Shown here piece after piece: positions 50,967 to 58,294 of a stretch of 58,294 nt of DNA (its first letter is position 1; every line of letters starts with the position of its first letter). The position numbers and the translations under genes are program-made. Origin of the DNA: Nitrospirales bacterium (GTDB lineage Bacteria; Nitrospirota; Nitrospiria; Nitrospirales; UBA8639); NCBI GenBank assembly GCA_012270585.1, contig JAAXIB010000045.1, positions 1 through 58,294 on the forward strand. The letters run 5' to 3'. The notes beneath the pieces are model-generated. The model was not told the origin of the DNA and ran no database searches. It saw only the letters and a program-made list of their open reading frames with translations.

Positions 50967-52406
50967 CTACGTACCCCGCCCATAGTCATCCTGATACCGG
51001 ACAATATCGTCTTCTTCCACATAGGCGCCGTATTGTACTTCAATGACTTCGAGAGGAACCGTGCCGGGATTTTCCAAACGATGTCTGGTTAGCTTGGGAA
51101 TGCCCGTACTCTCCCCAGGTCCCAATTCAAACACCGTCTTGTCACGGGTCACGCGCGCCGTCCCTGCAATCACCACCCAATGTTCACTCCGCTGGCGGTG
51201 CATCTGCAGCGACAGCCGCCGGCCGGGCAACATGGTGATACGTTTCACCTTGTACCCCTTCCCTTCCTCGAGGACTGTGTACGACCCCCAGGGACGATAG
51301 ATTACCGTATGCTCCAAATGCTCCGGCGTTCCGCGCTTCCTCAAAAGTTCAACTAACGATTTAACATCTTGAGAGCGTGACTTGGGGCATACCAGTGTGG
51401 CATCGGGCGTATCGACTACCACCATATCGGACAGCCCGATGGATCCGACGAGTCGCTTTGTCGCAAAAAAGACAGATCCTTGACTATCGATGTCCACGAC
51501 ATTCCCGGTCGTCACGTTGCCACGCTTGTCCCGAGGCAGAATTTTCTCCAGGCTGCTCCAACTCCCGACGTCGAGCCAGGAAAACTCAACGGGGATCACG
51601 GCGGCCCGAGTCGATCTCTCCATCAATCCATAGTCGATCGAAACAGACTTCAGCCGTTTATACCGTTTGGCAAGTTGCTCTCCTGATGGGCCTGCTTCGT
51701 CCATCTTGTCCATAGCCCGGAGTCCCTTCAACAGCGTAGATTGGTGGAAAGCAAATTCCTCGACAAGTCTGTCGGCACGCCACATAAACATTCCACTGTT
51801 CCACAGATAACCGCCGGTTTCCAAAAAACGCCGGGTCCTTTTCAGGTCAGGCTTTTCCACAAACCGCCTGATTTTATAGCCTGAAAGCGCCTTGAAGGTT
51901 CCCAGAAGGGCTCGCGTATCCGGCTGAATATAGCCATACCCCGTTTCAGGTCCCGCGGGTTGAATCCCGAACGACACCAGGACGCCTTGTTGGGCTAATT
52001 GATACCCGAATGAGACCGCTTGCTTGAATTTCCCGTCGCCCTTGATCACGTGGTCGGCGGGCAGAACCAACATCGTGGCCTCGGGGTCACGACGCAATAA
52101 CCGAAGTGCTGCCAAGCCGATAGCCGGACCGGTATTCCGGCCTTCCGGCTCGAGCACAAAATTATCGGCCAATTCATTTTTCCAATTTGACAATTGCAAT
52201 TTGATCGTTTCGGCCTGAAAAGTATTGGTCACGATACAAACGTTTCTGGCCGCGACCACTTTCAGGACACGTCGGACCGTCTGCTGTATCAGGGTCTCTT
52301 CTCCGATGATCTTGAGGAGTTGCTTGGGAAACCGTTCCCGGCTGACAGGCCAAAACCGGGTCCCGCTCCCGCCGGCAAGAATGACCGCGTACAGGTGGCG
52401 ACTCAC
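50967..52406 (-). CDS. manC: Mannose-1-phosphate guanylyltransferase / mannose-6-phosphate isomerase
   Basis: About 479 residues in two domains. The N-terminal nucleotidyltransferase has AVILAGGSGTRFWPVSRERFPKQ, LVLPADHVI and FVEKPD; the C-terminal cupin isomerase has YRPWGSYTVLEEG, GRRLSLQMHRQRSEHWVVIAG and GESTGIPKLTRHRLENPG. It makes GDP-mannose for surface polysaccharide. The GTG start overlaps the TGA of the kdsC-like gene (GTGA), which fixes the start and shows coupling. The phosphomannomutase downstream supplies its substrate. Confidence 0.95.
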   Translation of the reverse strand: MSRHLYAVILAGGSGTRFWPVSRERFPKQLLKIIGEETLIQQTVRRVLKVVAARNVCIVTNTFQAETIKLQLSNWKNELADNFVLEPEGRNTGPAIGLAALRLLRRDPEATMLVLPADHVIKGDGKFKQAVSFGYQLAQQGVLVSFGIQPAGPETGYGYIQPDTRALLGTFKALSGYKIRRFVEKPDLKRTRRFLETGGYLWNSGMFMWRADRLVEEFAFHQSTLLKGLRAMDKMDEAGPSGEQLAKRYKRLKSVSIDYGLMERSTRAAVIPVEFSWLDVGSWSSLEKILPRDKRGNVTTGNVVDIDSQGSVFFATKRLVGSIGLSDMVVVDTPDATLVCPKSRSQDVKSLVELLRKRGTPEHLEHTVIYRPWGSYTVLEEGKGYKVKRITMLPGRRLSLQMHRQRSEHWVVIAGTARVTRDKTVFELGPGESTGIPKLTRHRLENPGTVPLEVIEVQYGAYVEEDDIVRYQDDYGRGT

Positions 52407-52954
52407 GAATGAGCACCCTCGTCGAATTTTACGCCTTGCGCGGCCAAAATCAGATCGGCCACTTCCCTGACCGCTCCCTCCCCGCCCTTGGCTTTGCACA
52501 CGTACAAGACTTTTTCCCGTACGGGGTCGCGTCCGTTCGCGGGAGCGGCGGAAAATCCCACCGCTTGGAGCGCGGGCAAATCCGTCACGTCGTCTCCCAT
52601 GTATGCGATTTCCTCAAGCCGGATTCCATATTTCGATGCGAGTTCTTTCAAAACCGCCAGTTTGTCCTTGACGCCCTGGTGAATTTCGGAAATACCGAGT
52701 TGGGCTGCCCGGACGTTTACCAACTGCGTTTGATCCATGGTGATGACGGCGGTCACAAGACCGGCTTTCTTTAACAGCACCAACCCCAGACCGTCCCAAA
52801 CGTTGAACTTCTTGATCTGCTCGCCGGAGTCTGAATAATAGAGGCCGCCCTCCGTCAGGACCCCATCGACATCGGTTGCGACAAGCCGAATTCTTTTGAG
52901 TATCCGGGCAAACCGACGAGCACGGGCAGGCGTGCGTCCTGAGTGAGCGTTCAT
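52403..52954 (-). CDS. KdsC-like HAD phosphatase (YrbI family)
   Basis: About 183 residues, the compact C0 HAD size. LVATDVDGVLTEGG carries the nucleophile and acid/base Asp pair; MGDDVTDLPAL gives the metal site; KGGEGAVREV is the family C-terminus. KdsC makes KDO from KDO-8-phosphate. Two positions depart from E. coli KdsC: NVWDG in place of NVRDG, and VITMDQ in place of IITGRK. Both lie near the substrate, so a different keto-sugar phosphate is possible. It heads the kdsC-manC-phosphomannomutase operon; no kdsA or kdsB is in the window. ATG at 52954 or 52960. Confidence 0.85.
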   Translation of the reverse strand: MNAHSGRTPARARRFARILKRIRLVATDVDGVLTEGGLYYSDSGEQIKKFNVWDGLGLVLLKKAGLVTAVITMDQTQLVNVRAAQLGISEIHQGVKDKLAVLKELASKYGIRLEEIAYMGDDVTDLPALQAVGFSAAPANGRDPVREKVLYVCKAKGGEGAVREVADLILAAQGVKFDEGAHS

Positions 52955-53088
52955 CACCATTTCTTCTCAGCCGAATGGAGCGAATTAAAACATACTCCAC
53001 TCTTGAAGCAAAGAGGTTTTGCGCGTTCCCGAGTATGCGGGGAACATACGGGCTGTCGCCGTCATGATTGTAAAGGTTCGCTCATTCG

Positions 53089-53117
53089 TTGACAAAATCA
53101 GGGGCTGTCCACATCAT
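53089..53117 (+). promoter_or_regulatory. Candidate promoter for the lptF operon
   Basis: TTGACA, 17 bases, CATCAT, about 55 bases before the lptF ATG. The -35 is perfect and the -10 weak. It lies in the 218-base gap between the divergent kdsC-like and lptF genes, which otherwise shows nothing. Confidence 0.4.
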
Positions 53118-53172
53118 GATCCTCATCCTGAACTCCCAATTTGGATCAACAAATATGTGACCGTAGACCATT

Positions 53173-54255
53173 ATGACCATTCTCGATCGCTACATCTTGA
53201 AAGAGCTGTTCGTTCCCTTCTCCATCAGCCTTTGCATCCTTTGCTTTATCGTCTTGACCAAGGAAATGCTACGGTTGGTTGAATTGTTGGTGACCAACGG
53301 GGTTGGCCTTCTGGCCGTTTTTAAAATTATCGGCAATCTCATGCCCTCCTTTTTGGTGTTGACGCTTCCCATGGCCTGCCTGATCTCCTCGATCACCACC
53401 TTCAGTCGATTTTCCTTCGACAAGGAGCTTGTCGCCATGCGAGCGGCCGGGTTGAGCTTGCTCAGGATCGCTGTTCCCGTTCTTGTCTTTTCGTTTCTCG
53501 TTTTCCTGGGAACGCTGTTCCTTTCTCAATGGGGACAGCCTTGGTCATCGATCTCCCTGAAAAAATTGGCCATTAGCCTGATCCAGGATCAATTGCATCT
53601 GGCCTTGGATCGAGGCGCGTTTAATGAACCGGCGGACGACATGATGATTTTCGTCCCCAAACCCGAATCCGGAGAAAAAGCCAGGGGTGTTTTTATCCTG
53701 GACCGGCGTGACCCGGCCCAAAAGATCATTATCACCGCCCAAACTTTTCAGATGCTCGAAAATCCGCAACGCAAGCAATTCGGCATTCGATTATATGAAG
53801 GCGAGATTCACCACGTTCCCAAAGACGACGTCCAACATCATCAGGTGGCGTTCTCCACTTATGATTTCAAGATACATGTGTCACCGGCTTTCAACATTGC
53901 AACACCCAAGCGACCAGATTACCAACACATTATGGCCGAATTGGAAAAGTCCGGTTGGCGGGACACCGGTATGCTTCGCCGTCTCATGGAATACTACAAG
54001 GACCTGGGGTTTCCCGTGGCGACTCTTATCCTCGGGGTCCTGGGCATGCCGGTCGGTATCGTCTCAAAACGCAGCGGACGCATGCGAGGGTTTGTTTTGG
54101 GAATTTTTATCATGGTGGGATATTATTTGCTTAACGTGCTGGGAGAGTTTTCCGTGACGGCCCTGTTCCTTCATCCGTTTGCCGGAGCGTGGCTCCCAAA
54201 CGCCCTCTTACTCCTGATCATGTGTATGCTGTTTTATCGAGCGAGCCGGCGCTGA
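53173..54255 (+). CDS. lptF: LPS export permease LptF
   Basis: 360 residues of the YjgP/YjgQ family: three N-terminal helices (about 8-120), a periplasmic beta-jellyroll domain (about 130-260), and three C-terminal helices. The start ILDRYILKELFVPFSISL and GFPVATLILGVLGMPVGIVSKRSGRMRGF are typical. With LptG and LptB2 it extracts lipopolysaccharide from the inner membrane and passes it to LptC. It is first in the run lptF-lptG-fabF-acp-lpxD. LptF and LptG are assigned by order and by resemblance; the two are paralogues. Confidence 0.9.
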   Translation: MTILDRYILKELFVPFSISLCILCFIVLTKEMLRLVELLVTNGVGLLAVFKIIGNLMPSFLVLTLPMACLISSITTFSRFSFDKELVAMRAAGLSLLRIAVPVLVFSFLVFLGTLFLSQWGQPWSSISLKKLAISLIQDQLHLALDRGAFNEPADDMMIFVPKPESGEKARGVFILDRRDPAQKIIITAQTFQMLENPQRKQFGIRLYEGEIHHVPKDDVQHHQVAFSTYDFKIHVSPAFNIATPKRPDYQHIMAELEKSGWRDTGMLRRLMEYYKDLGFPVATLILGVLGMPVGIVSKRSGRMRGFVLGIFIMVGYYLLNVLGEFSVTALFLHPFAGAWLPNALLLLIMCMLFYRASRR

Positions 54256-54256
54256 C

Positions 54257-55348
54257 ATGGGCATTTTGTTCTGGTACATCGTCCGACATTATCTCGGAAT
54301 CTTGACCTTGTGTCTTACCGGGCTTGTCACCATTTACCTGGTGATCGACTTTTTTGAAAAACTGCGGAAGTTTCTTCGTCACGATGCGGAACTGGCCTCC
54401 ATGTTGATGTACTTCCTCTGCAAAATCCCCGATATTTCCTTCCAACTCGTGCCCTTTGCCGTTTTAATGGCTTCCCTCCTTGCCGTCGGACTCCTGAACA
54501 AGAACCAGGAAATCACCGCGATGCGAAGTTGTGGGGTCGGCATATTTCACGTTACTATGCCTTTTCTGGCGGTTGCGGGCCTCATCACGGTCATTCTGTT
54601 GGGATTGACGGCAGTCGTTATTCCTTTGGCCAATGCCAAAGCGGAATACATTCGAACCGTGGAGATCCAGAAAAAACCCCAACCGCTCTCTTTTACAAGC
54701 AAAAATCTGTGGCTGAACATTCGCAATCATGCGCTTATGCACGTCCAACGAGTCGACCCCGAGGGCACACACCTTCATGAGGTCACACTCTACCGGTTGG
54801 ACGACCAATTCACCTTGAGTGCATTGATCACGGCGGCCGGTGCCGAGTTCGCGGATGGCCGATGGTCCTTACACGACGTCGCGCAACGGGTGATCAAACC
54901 TGACGGCAGTGTCGAGATAACTCAACGTATCACCCTTCCTTTGGCATTGTCCTTAACACCCGATGACCTGATAACCTGGAACGCTCTCGAGCCCGAACAT
55001 ATGACGTTGAACCAACTCGGCACACACATCGAGCACTTACGGCAAGAGAAACAGAACACCACGAAATTTCTCACCGACTATTGGAGGCGAGTGGCTTTTG
55101 CTTTCGTCCCTTTGATCATGACCATTCTTGGCGTGTCCATCGGACTCCTCGAAACCGGCACCCGGACGGCCAGCGTCGGGAAAGGCATTGGCCAGGCCTT
55201 AAGCATCAGCTTTTTGTTCTGGGCCACGAATTCCGCCGGCATTACGTTGGGGAAAAGCGGGGCATTACTTCCCGAGGTTGCGGCTTGGATCGCGTGCGTG
55301 ATGTTTTTCATTGTCAGCCTCAACCTGTTTCTTAAAGTGCGATATTAG
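54257..55348 (+). CDS. lptG: LPS export permease LptG
   Basis: 363 residues, the partner permease: ILFWYIVRHYLGILTLCLTG at the N-terminus, coupling-region sequence LLAVGLLNKNQEITAMRSCGVG, a periplasmic jellyroll, and C-terminal helices (FAFVPLIMTILGVSIGLLETGTRTASVGKGIGQAL). The ATG follows the lptF stop by one base, so translation is coupled and the subunits are made in equal amounts. The 47-base gap to fabF keeps the run in one probable operon. Confidence 0.92.
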   Translation: MGILFWYIVRHYLGILTLCLTGLVTIYLVIDFFEKLRKFLRHDAELASMLMYFLCKIPDISFQLVPFAVLMASLLAVGLLNKNQEITAMRSCGVGIFHVTMPFLAVAGLITVILLGLTAVVIPLANAKAEYIRTVEIQKKPQPLSFTSKNLWLNIRNHALMHVQRVDPEGTHLHEVTLYRLDDQFTLSALITAAGAEFADGRWSLHDVAQRVIKPDGSVEITQRITLPLALSLTPDDLITWNALEPEHMTLNQLGTHIEHLRQEKQNTTKFLTDYWRRVAFAFVPLIMTILGVSIGLLETGTRTASVGKGIGQALSISFLFWATNSAGITLGKSGALLPEVAAWIACVMFFIVSLNLFLKVRY

Positions 55349-55395
55349 GCAACGAGGTTGCACTCAAGAGAATCTTACGGCAACACGTTCATCTC

Positions 55396-56655
55396 ATGGC
55401 CCCTAAAGTCGTAGTGACCGGTCTTGGAATCGTAAGTCCCATCGGCATCGGCGTCGGTGAATTCTGGAAACATGCGATTGCGGGCCGTTCCGGCATCACG
55501 AAACTCCGATCCTTTGAAAACCTGCTGGCTGAGACCTATCGCTCACGGATTGCGGGACAGATCCCGGACTTTAATCCTCAGGCATACGGCGACGACGGCC
55601 TGACGAGTCGAGTGGATCGCTATGCTCAATTCGGTCTCGTCGCGGCGAAGGAAGCGATCGCCGATGCCGGCATCCGGCCGGAACACGAATCACCTGAACG
55701 CGTCGGCGTCATGGTCGGCGCGGGCATGGGCGGCATGCTGATGGCCGAACGCGAAATTGCTCAACTTTATGAGACGAAAAAACCGAGTCGAGTCCATCCT
55801 TTGACCGTCCCCTCCATTACCCTGAATTCGGCCTCGGGCATTCTTGCCTTGGCTTTCGGGGCCAAAGGGCCAAACCTTACCATCTCGACGGCATGTTCCT
55901 CCGGCATCCATGCCATTGGGCAAGCCCTGAATGCCATTCGCGCAGGCAAGGCGGACGTGATCATTGCGGTAGGAGCCGAGGCCAGCATCACCCCATTGGC
56001 GCTTGCCGGCTTTTGCTCTCTTCGAGCCCTCTCAAGCAAATACAACGAGACCCCTGCTCGCGCTTCTCGACCGTTTGATCGCGGCCGTGATGGATTCGTC
56101 ATGGGCGAAGGGGCCGGAGCCCTGATCCTAGAAACCCTGCAACATGCAAAACGCCGAAACGTCGGGATTTACGGAGAGGTCGCCGGCTACGCATCGACCA
56201 GCGAGGCCCACCATATGGTTGTGCCCAGGGAAGACGGGACCGACATTGCGAAGACCATGACCCTTGCCCTGAATGATGCCAACATCCGACCCGCACAGGT
56301 TGATTACGTGAATGCCCATGCGACGTCGACGATGATCGGTGACGAAGTCGAAATTCGCGGGATTCGCCAGGTATTTAAACGGCGAACCAATACATTATTC
56401 ATCAACGCCACCAAATCCTTGATTGGACACACCTTGGGTGCAGCCGGAGCGATTGGAGCCGCGACCACCCTCATAACCATGAAAACAGGCCTGGTGCATC
56501 CGACCGTCAATTATGAAAACCCTGACCCTGAATGCCAACTGGCCGGAATCTCCTCGTACGTTCAAAAGGGGCGCGTGAACGTCGCGATTGCCAATACGTT
56601 CGGATTCGGCAGTAATAACGGGGTATTGGTGTTCAAGCGGTTGGTTGCACGGTGA
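55396..56655 (+). CDS. fabF: 3-oxoacyl-ACP synthase, FabF type
   Basis: 419 residues with the full KAS II layout. The Cys-His-His triad is C167 (STACSSG), H308 (NAHATST) and H345 (LIGHTLGAAG), with K340 in NATKS. It elongates acyl-ACP by decarboxylative condensation with malonyl-ACP. The usual NAHGTST has Ala for Gly here, and NSFGFGGTN is NTFGFGSNN, small departures from housekeeping FabF. Its place between lptG and an ACP gene and lpxD suggests a role in acyl chains for lipid A, not general fatty acid synthesis. That role is inferred. Confidence 0.9.
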   Translation: MAPKVVVTGLGIVSPIGIGVGEFWKHAIAGRSGITKLRSFENLLAETYRSRIAGQIPDFNPQAYGDDGLTSRVDRYAQFGLVAAKEAIADAGIRPEHESPERVGVMVGAGMGGMLMAEREIAQLYETKKPSRVHPLTVPSITLNSASGILALAFGAKGPNLTISTACSSGIHAIGQALNAIRAGKADVIIAVGAEASITPLALAGFCSLRALSSKYNETPARASRPFDRGRDGFVMGEGAGALILETLQHAKRRNVGIYGEVAGYASTSEAHHMVVPREDGTDIAKTMTLALNDANIRPAQVDYVNAHATSTMIGDEVEIRGIRQVFKRRTNTLFINATKSLIGHTLGAAGAIGAATTLITMKTGLVHPTVNYENPDPECQLAGISSYVQKGRVNVAIANTFGFGSNNGVLVFKRLVAR

Positions 56656-56694
56656 CGGCGTTCTTCACAACAGCGGGAATATTGGAATAAGTCG

Positions 56695-57171
56695 ATGACG
56701 CATACGGATAAACGGAAAACACGAACGAGAACTTTGTCTCCAATCGGGCGGCAAATTCAGGAAGCCCTTGCAACCTTCCTGCGACGGGAGTCTTCTACGA
56801 TCAAGCCCGAACATCACCTTCGTGAAGACTTGGGGTTGGATTCCCTGATAACTTTTGAATTATTGTATGAACTCGAGAAAGCCTTTGATCTCGAAATCCC
56901 CAACGAAGACCTGCCGGGGATCCAAACACTCGCTGACATTGTCGACTACGTGGAAACACGACTTCGGTTATCGACGCCTGCCGCCACTGCTACCCCCAAC
57001 GCCTCTCACTCCAAGGAAAAGTCTCGCTGGCGCAAGGTCGTGACTCCCTCAACAAAAAAATCAACCGGCAAGCTGAAACCGCAAGTCGACGCGAAAGGCA
57101 AAAAGCCCCGTTCAGAGTCCAACACAAAGAAACGAGCGGCACTTGCCAAATCCAAAGGGAAAAAACCATGA
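56695..57171 (+). CDS. Acyl carrier protein with long lysine-rich tail
   Basis: 158 residues, twice the size of a normal ACP. Residues about 16-92 form the carrier domain; the phosphopantetheine serine is S50 in EDLGLDSLITFELL, and the acidic helix II recognition surface follows. The N-terminus (MTHTDKRKTRTRT) and the last 65 residues are strongly basic, with KEKSRWRKVV, KKSTGKLK and KKRAALAKSKGKKP, and look disordered. GGAATAAG precedes the ATG. The stop overlaps the lpxD start (ATGA). It probably carries acyl groups for the adjacent FabF and LpxD; the tail's purpose is unknown. Confidence 0.85.
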   Translation: MTHTDKRKTRTRTLSPIGRQIQEALATFLRRESSTIKPEHHLREDLGLDSLITFELLYELEKAFDLEIPNEDLPGIQTLADIVDYVETRLRLSTPAATATPNASHSKEKSRWRKVVTPSTKKSTGKLKPQVDAKGKKPRSESNTKKRAALAKSKGKKP

Positions 57172-58244
57172 CTCCCCCAACATCTGACGGGTATTCATTG
57201 ACCGAATTAGCCCGCGCCACCGATGCACGACTTCATGGCCCGGCGGGTCTTCGTATTACAGGCGTCAACAGTCTCGAACAGGCGGTACCGGGCGATCTGG
57301 CTTTACTGGCCAGTCATCGATTGAAAGCCAAGGCCGTTCAGTCGAAGGCCTCGGCTTTCATCGTCCCCCAATACTATCCTGATTTGAACGGCGCCCAATT
57401 GGTCTCGGCGCAGCCTCAGTTCGATTTTGTCCGGTTGATCACCCGTTTTTTCACGAAAAAACCCTCTTCCACAGGGATAGCCCAACACGTTGTGAAGGGC
57501 ACGAACGTGCACCTGGGCCGTGATGTTTCCGTCGGACCCTTTGTCACGATCGGCCATCGTACGATCATCGGGGACCGGGTGACGATCTATCCCGGGGTCT
57601 TTTTAGGAGACGGCGTCACCCTCGGTGACGACACCGTGCTCCATCCGAACGTGAGCATTCTGGACGGATGCCGGATAGGATCCCGGGTTATCATCCACGC
57701 CGGAGCCGTCATTGGAAGTGATGGCTTCGGGTACGTTCAACACGAAGGCCGCCATCATAAGATCCCACAACGGGGAATCGTGGTCATTGAAGATGACGTT
57801 GAAATCGGGGCCAACGTGACCATTGATCGGGCCACGTTCGGACAAACCCATGTCAAGCAGGACACCAAAATCGACAACCTGGTCCAAATCGCCCACAACG
57901 TAACCATAGGAGAACACGGCATCATCGTGGCCCAGGTCGGCATCGCGGGCAGTACGTCGGTCGGGAAACGGGTCATGATCGGAGGGCAAGCCGGCCTGAT
58001 CAATCATCTCACTGTCGGGGATCAGGCCATGATTGCGGCCGGAGCGGGAATAGAAAAAGACGTGGAACCCGGCGTTACGATGTCCGGGCGGCCTGCGAAA
58101 CAACACGCGACCTTTTTACGCACCCATGTCCTGGTGCAACACCTTCCTGAACTGTATAAACAGGTCTCAAACCTGGAAAAACGTCTTGTCGCCATGGAAG
58201 ACAAGAAATCCCGAACTCGCAAAGCCAAAAAGTCAACCTCGTAA
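57168..58244 (+). CDS. lpxD: UDP-3-O-(3-hydroxyacyl)glucosamine N-acyltransferase
   Basis: 358 residues. An N-terminal uridine-binding domain (1-100: YSLTELARATDARLHGPAGLRITGV) is followed by a left-handed beta helix of hexapeptide repeats (GPFVTIGHRTIIGDRVTIYPGVFLGDGV and on). IGSDGFGYV and the catalytic His in LVQIAHNVTIGEHG are family marks; C-terminal helices close the trimer. It adds the second 3-hydroxyacyl chain of lipid A from acyl-ACP. The last residues are basic (SRTRKAKKSTS). The ATG overlaps the ACP stop, so the two are made together. Confidence 0.96.
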   Translation: MTPPTSDGYSLTELARATDARLHGPAGLRITGVNSLEQAVPGDLALLASHRLKAKAVQSKASAFIVPQYYPDLNGAQLVSAQPQFDFVRLITRFFTKKPSSTGIAQHVVKGTNVHLGRDVSVGPFVTIGHRTIIGDRVTIYPGVFLGDGVTLGDDTVLHPNVSILDGCRIGSRVIIHAGAVIGSDGFGYVQHEGRHHKIPQRGIVVIEDDVEIGANVTIDRATFGQTHVKQDTKIDNLVQIAHNVTIGEHGIIVAQVGIAGSTSVGKRVMIGGQAGLINHLTVGDQAMIAAGAGIEKDVEPGVTMSGRPAKQHATFLRTHVLVQHLPELYKQVSNLEKRLVAMEDKKSRTRKAKKSTS

Positions 58245-58294
58245 ATGTTCCCTCTCTACCTCCCCTCACCCCTCCTTACAAAGTGTACTGTCCC

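Overview
The window reads as chromosomal backbone of a diderm, Gram-negative bacterium with medium G+C (a little over half by eye). Lipopolysaccharide genes (lpxD, lptF, lptG, a kdsC-like phosphatase), an outer-membrane porin and an AsmA-type protein show the outer membrane. NtrY/NtrX, tandem ammonium transporters with PII and GS, an archaeal-type class I aldolase next to FBPase-type gluconeogenic enzymes, a squalene/phytoene synthase, small ferredoxins and two secreted cupredoxins suggest a Nitrospirota-like autotroph. That assignment is inference from gene content; no rRNA is present to confirm it. No phage, transposase, CRISPR array or plasmid function was found.

Layout. 0-9.5 kb: archease, a repeat-rich spacer, a very large AsmA-like protein, an HD-domain protein with a YjbQ protein, a SYLF protein and clpB. 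9.5-21.6 kb: a nitrogen-assimilation region. Two GlnE-type genes diverge head to head (an adenylyl-removase-like half and an adenylyltransferase-like half that carries GlnD-like ACT repeats). Facing them is a minus-strand operon porin-amt-glnB-amt-glnA with a structured leader, then a beta-helix protein and an Rrf2/DUF2061 pair. 21.6-28.1 kb: tRNA-Ala, purN, rlmD, ntrX, ntrY and a DUF1844 protein. 28.2-33 kb: mazG, a membrane-anchored unknown with a duplicated 3' end, a secreted YHYH/nuclease-like protein, a rhodanese, tRNA-Pro and alanine dehydrogenase. 33-41.6 kb: two ferredoxins around an unknown, squalene/phytoene synthase with a cupredoxin, htpX, a PAP2 phosphatase, tatD, a NYN protein, an amidase, truA and a second cupredoxin. 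41.6-49.2 kb: glutamate dehydrogenase, class I aldolase, then PIN/TRAM-ispD-ispF-cysE, FBPase and a DUF3108 protein. 49.5-58.3 kb: kdsC-like - manC - phosphomannomutase (minus) facing lptF-lptG-fabF-acp-lpxD (plus).

Working together. Ammonium enters through the porin and Amt proteins under PII control and is assimilated by a GlnA that keeps the adenylylation tyrosine (Y397). Its state is probably set by the two separately encoded GlnE halves. Glutamate and alanine dehydrogenases supply other nitrogen entry and exit points. The right end builds and exports the cell envelope: mannose nucleotide, a keto-sugar phosphatase, lipid A acylation with an adjacent ketosynthase/ACP pair, and the LptFG exporter.

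The most unusual feature is the split, head-to-head GlnE system whose transferase half seems fused to the glutamine-sensing ACT module of GlnD. Other points of interest are an intrinsic terminator inside the leader of the amt-glnB-glnA operon, 28-bp perfect palindromes with compensatory changes, an ACP with a lysine-rich tail, and a secreted YHYH protein with a PD-(D/E)XK-like region.
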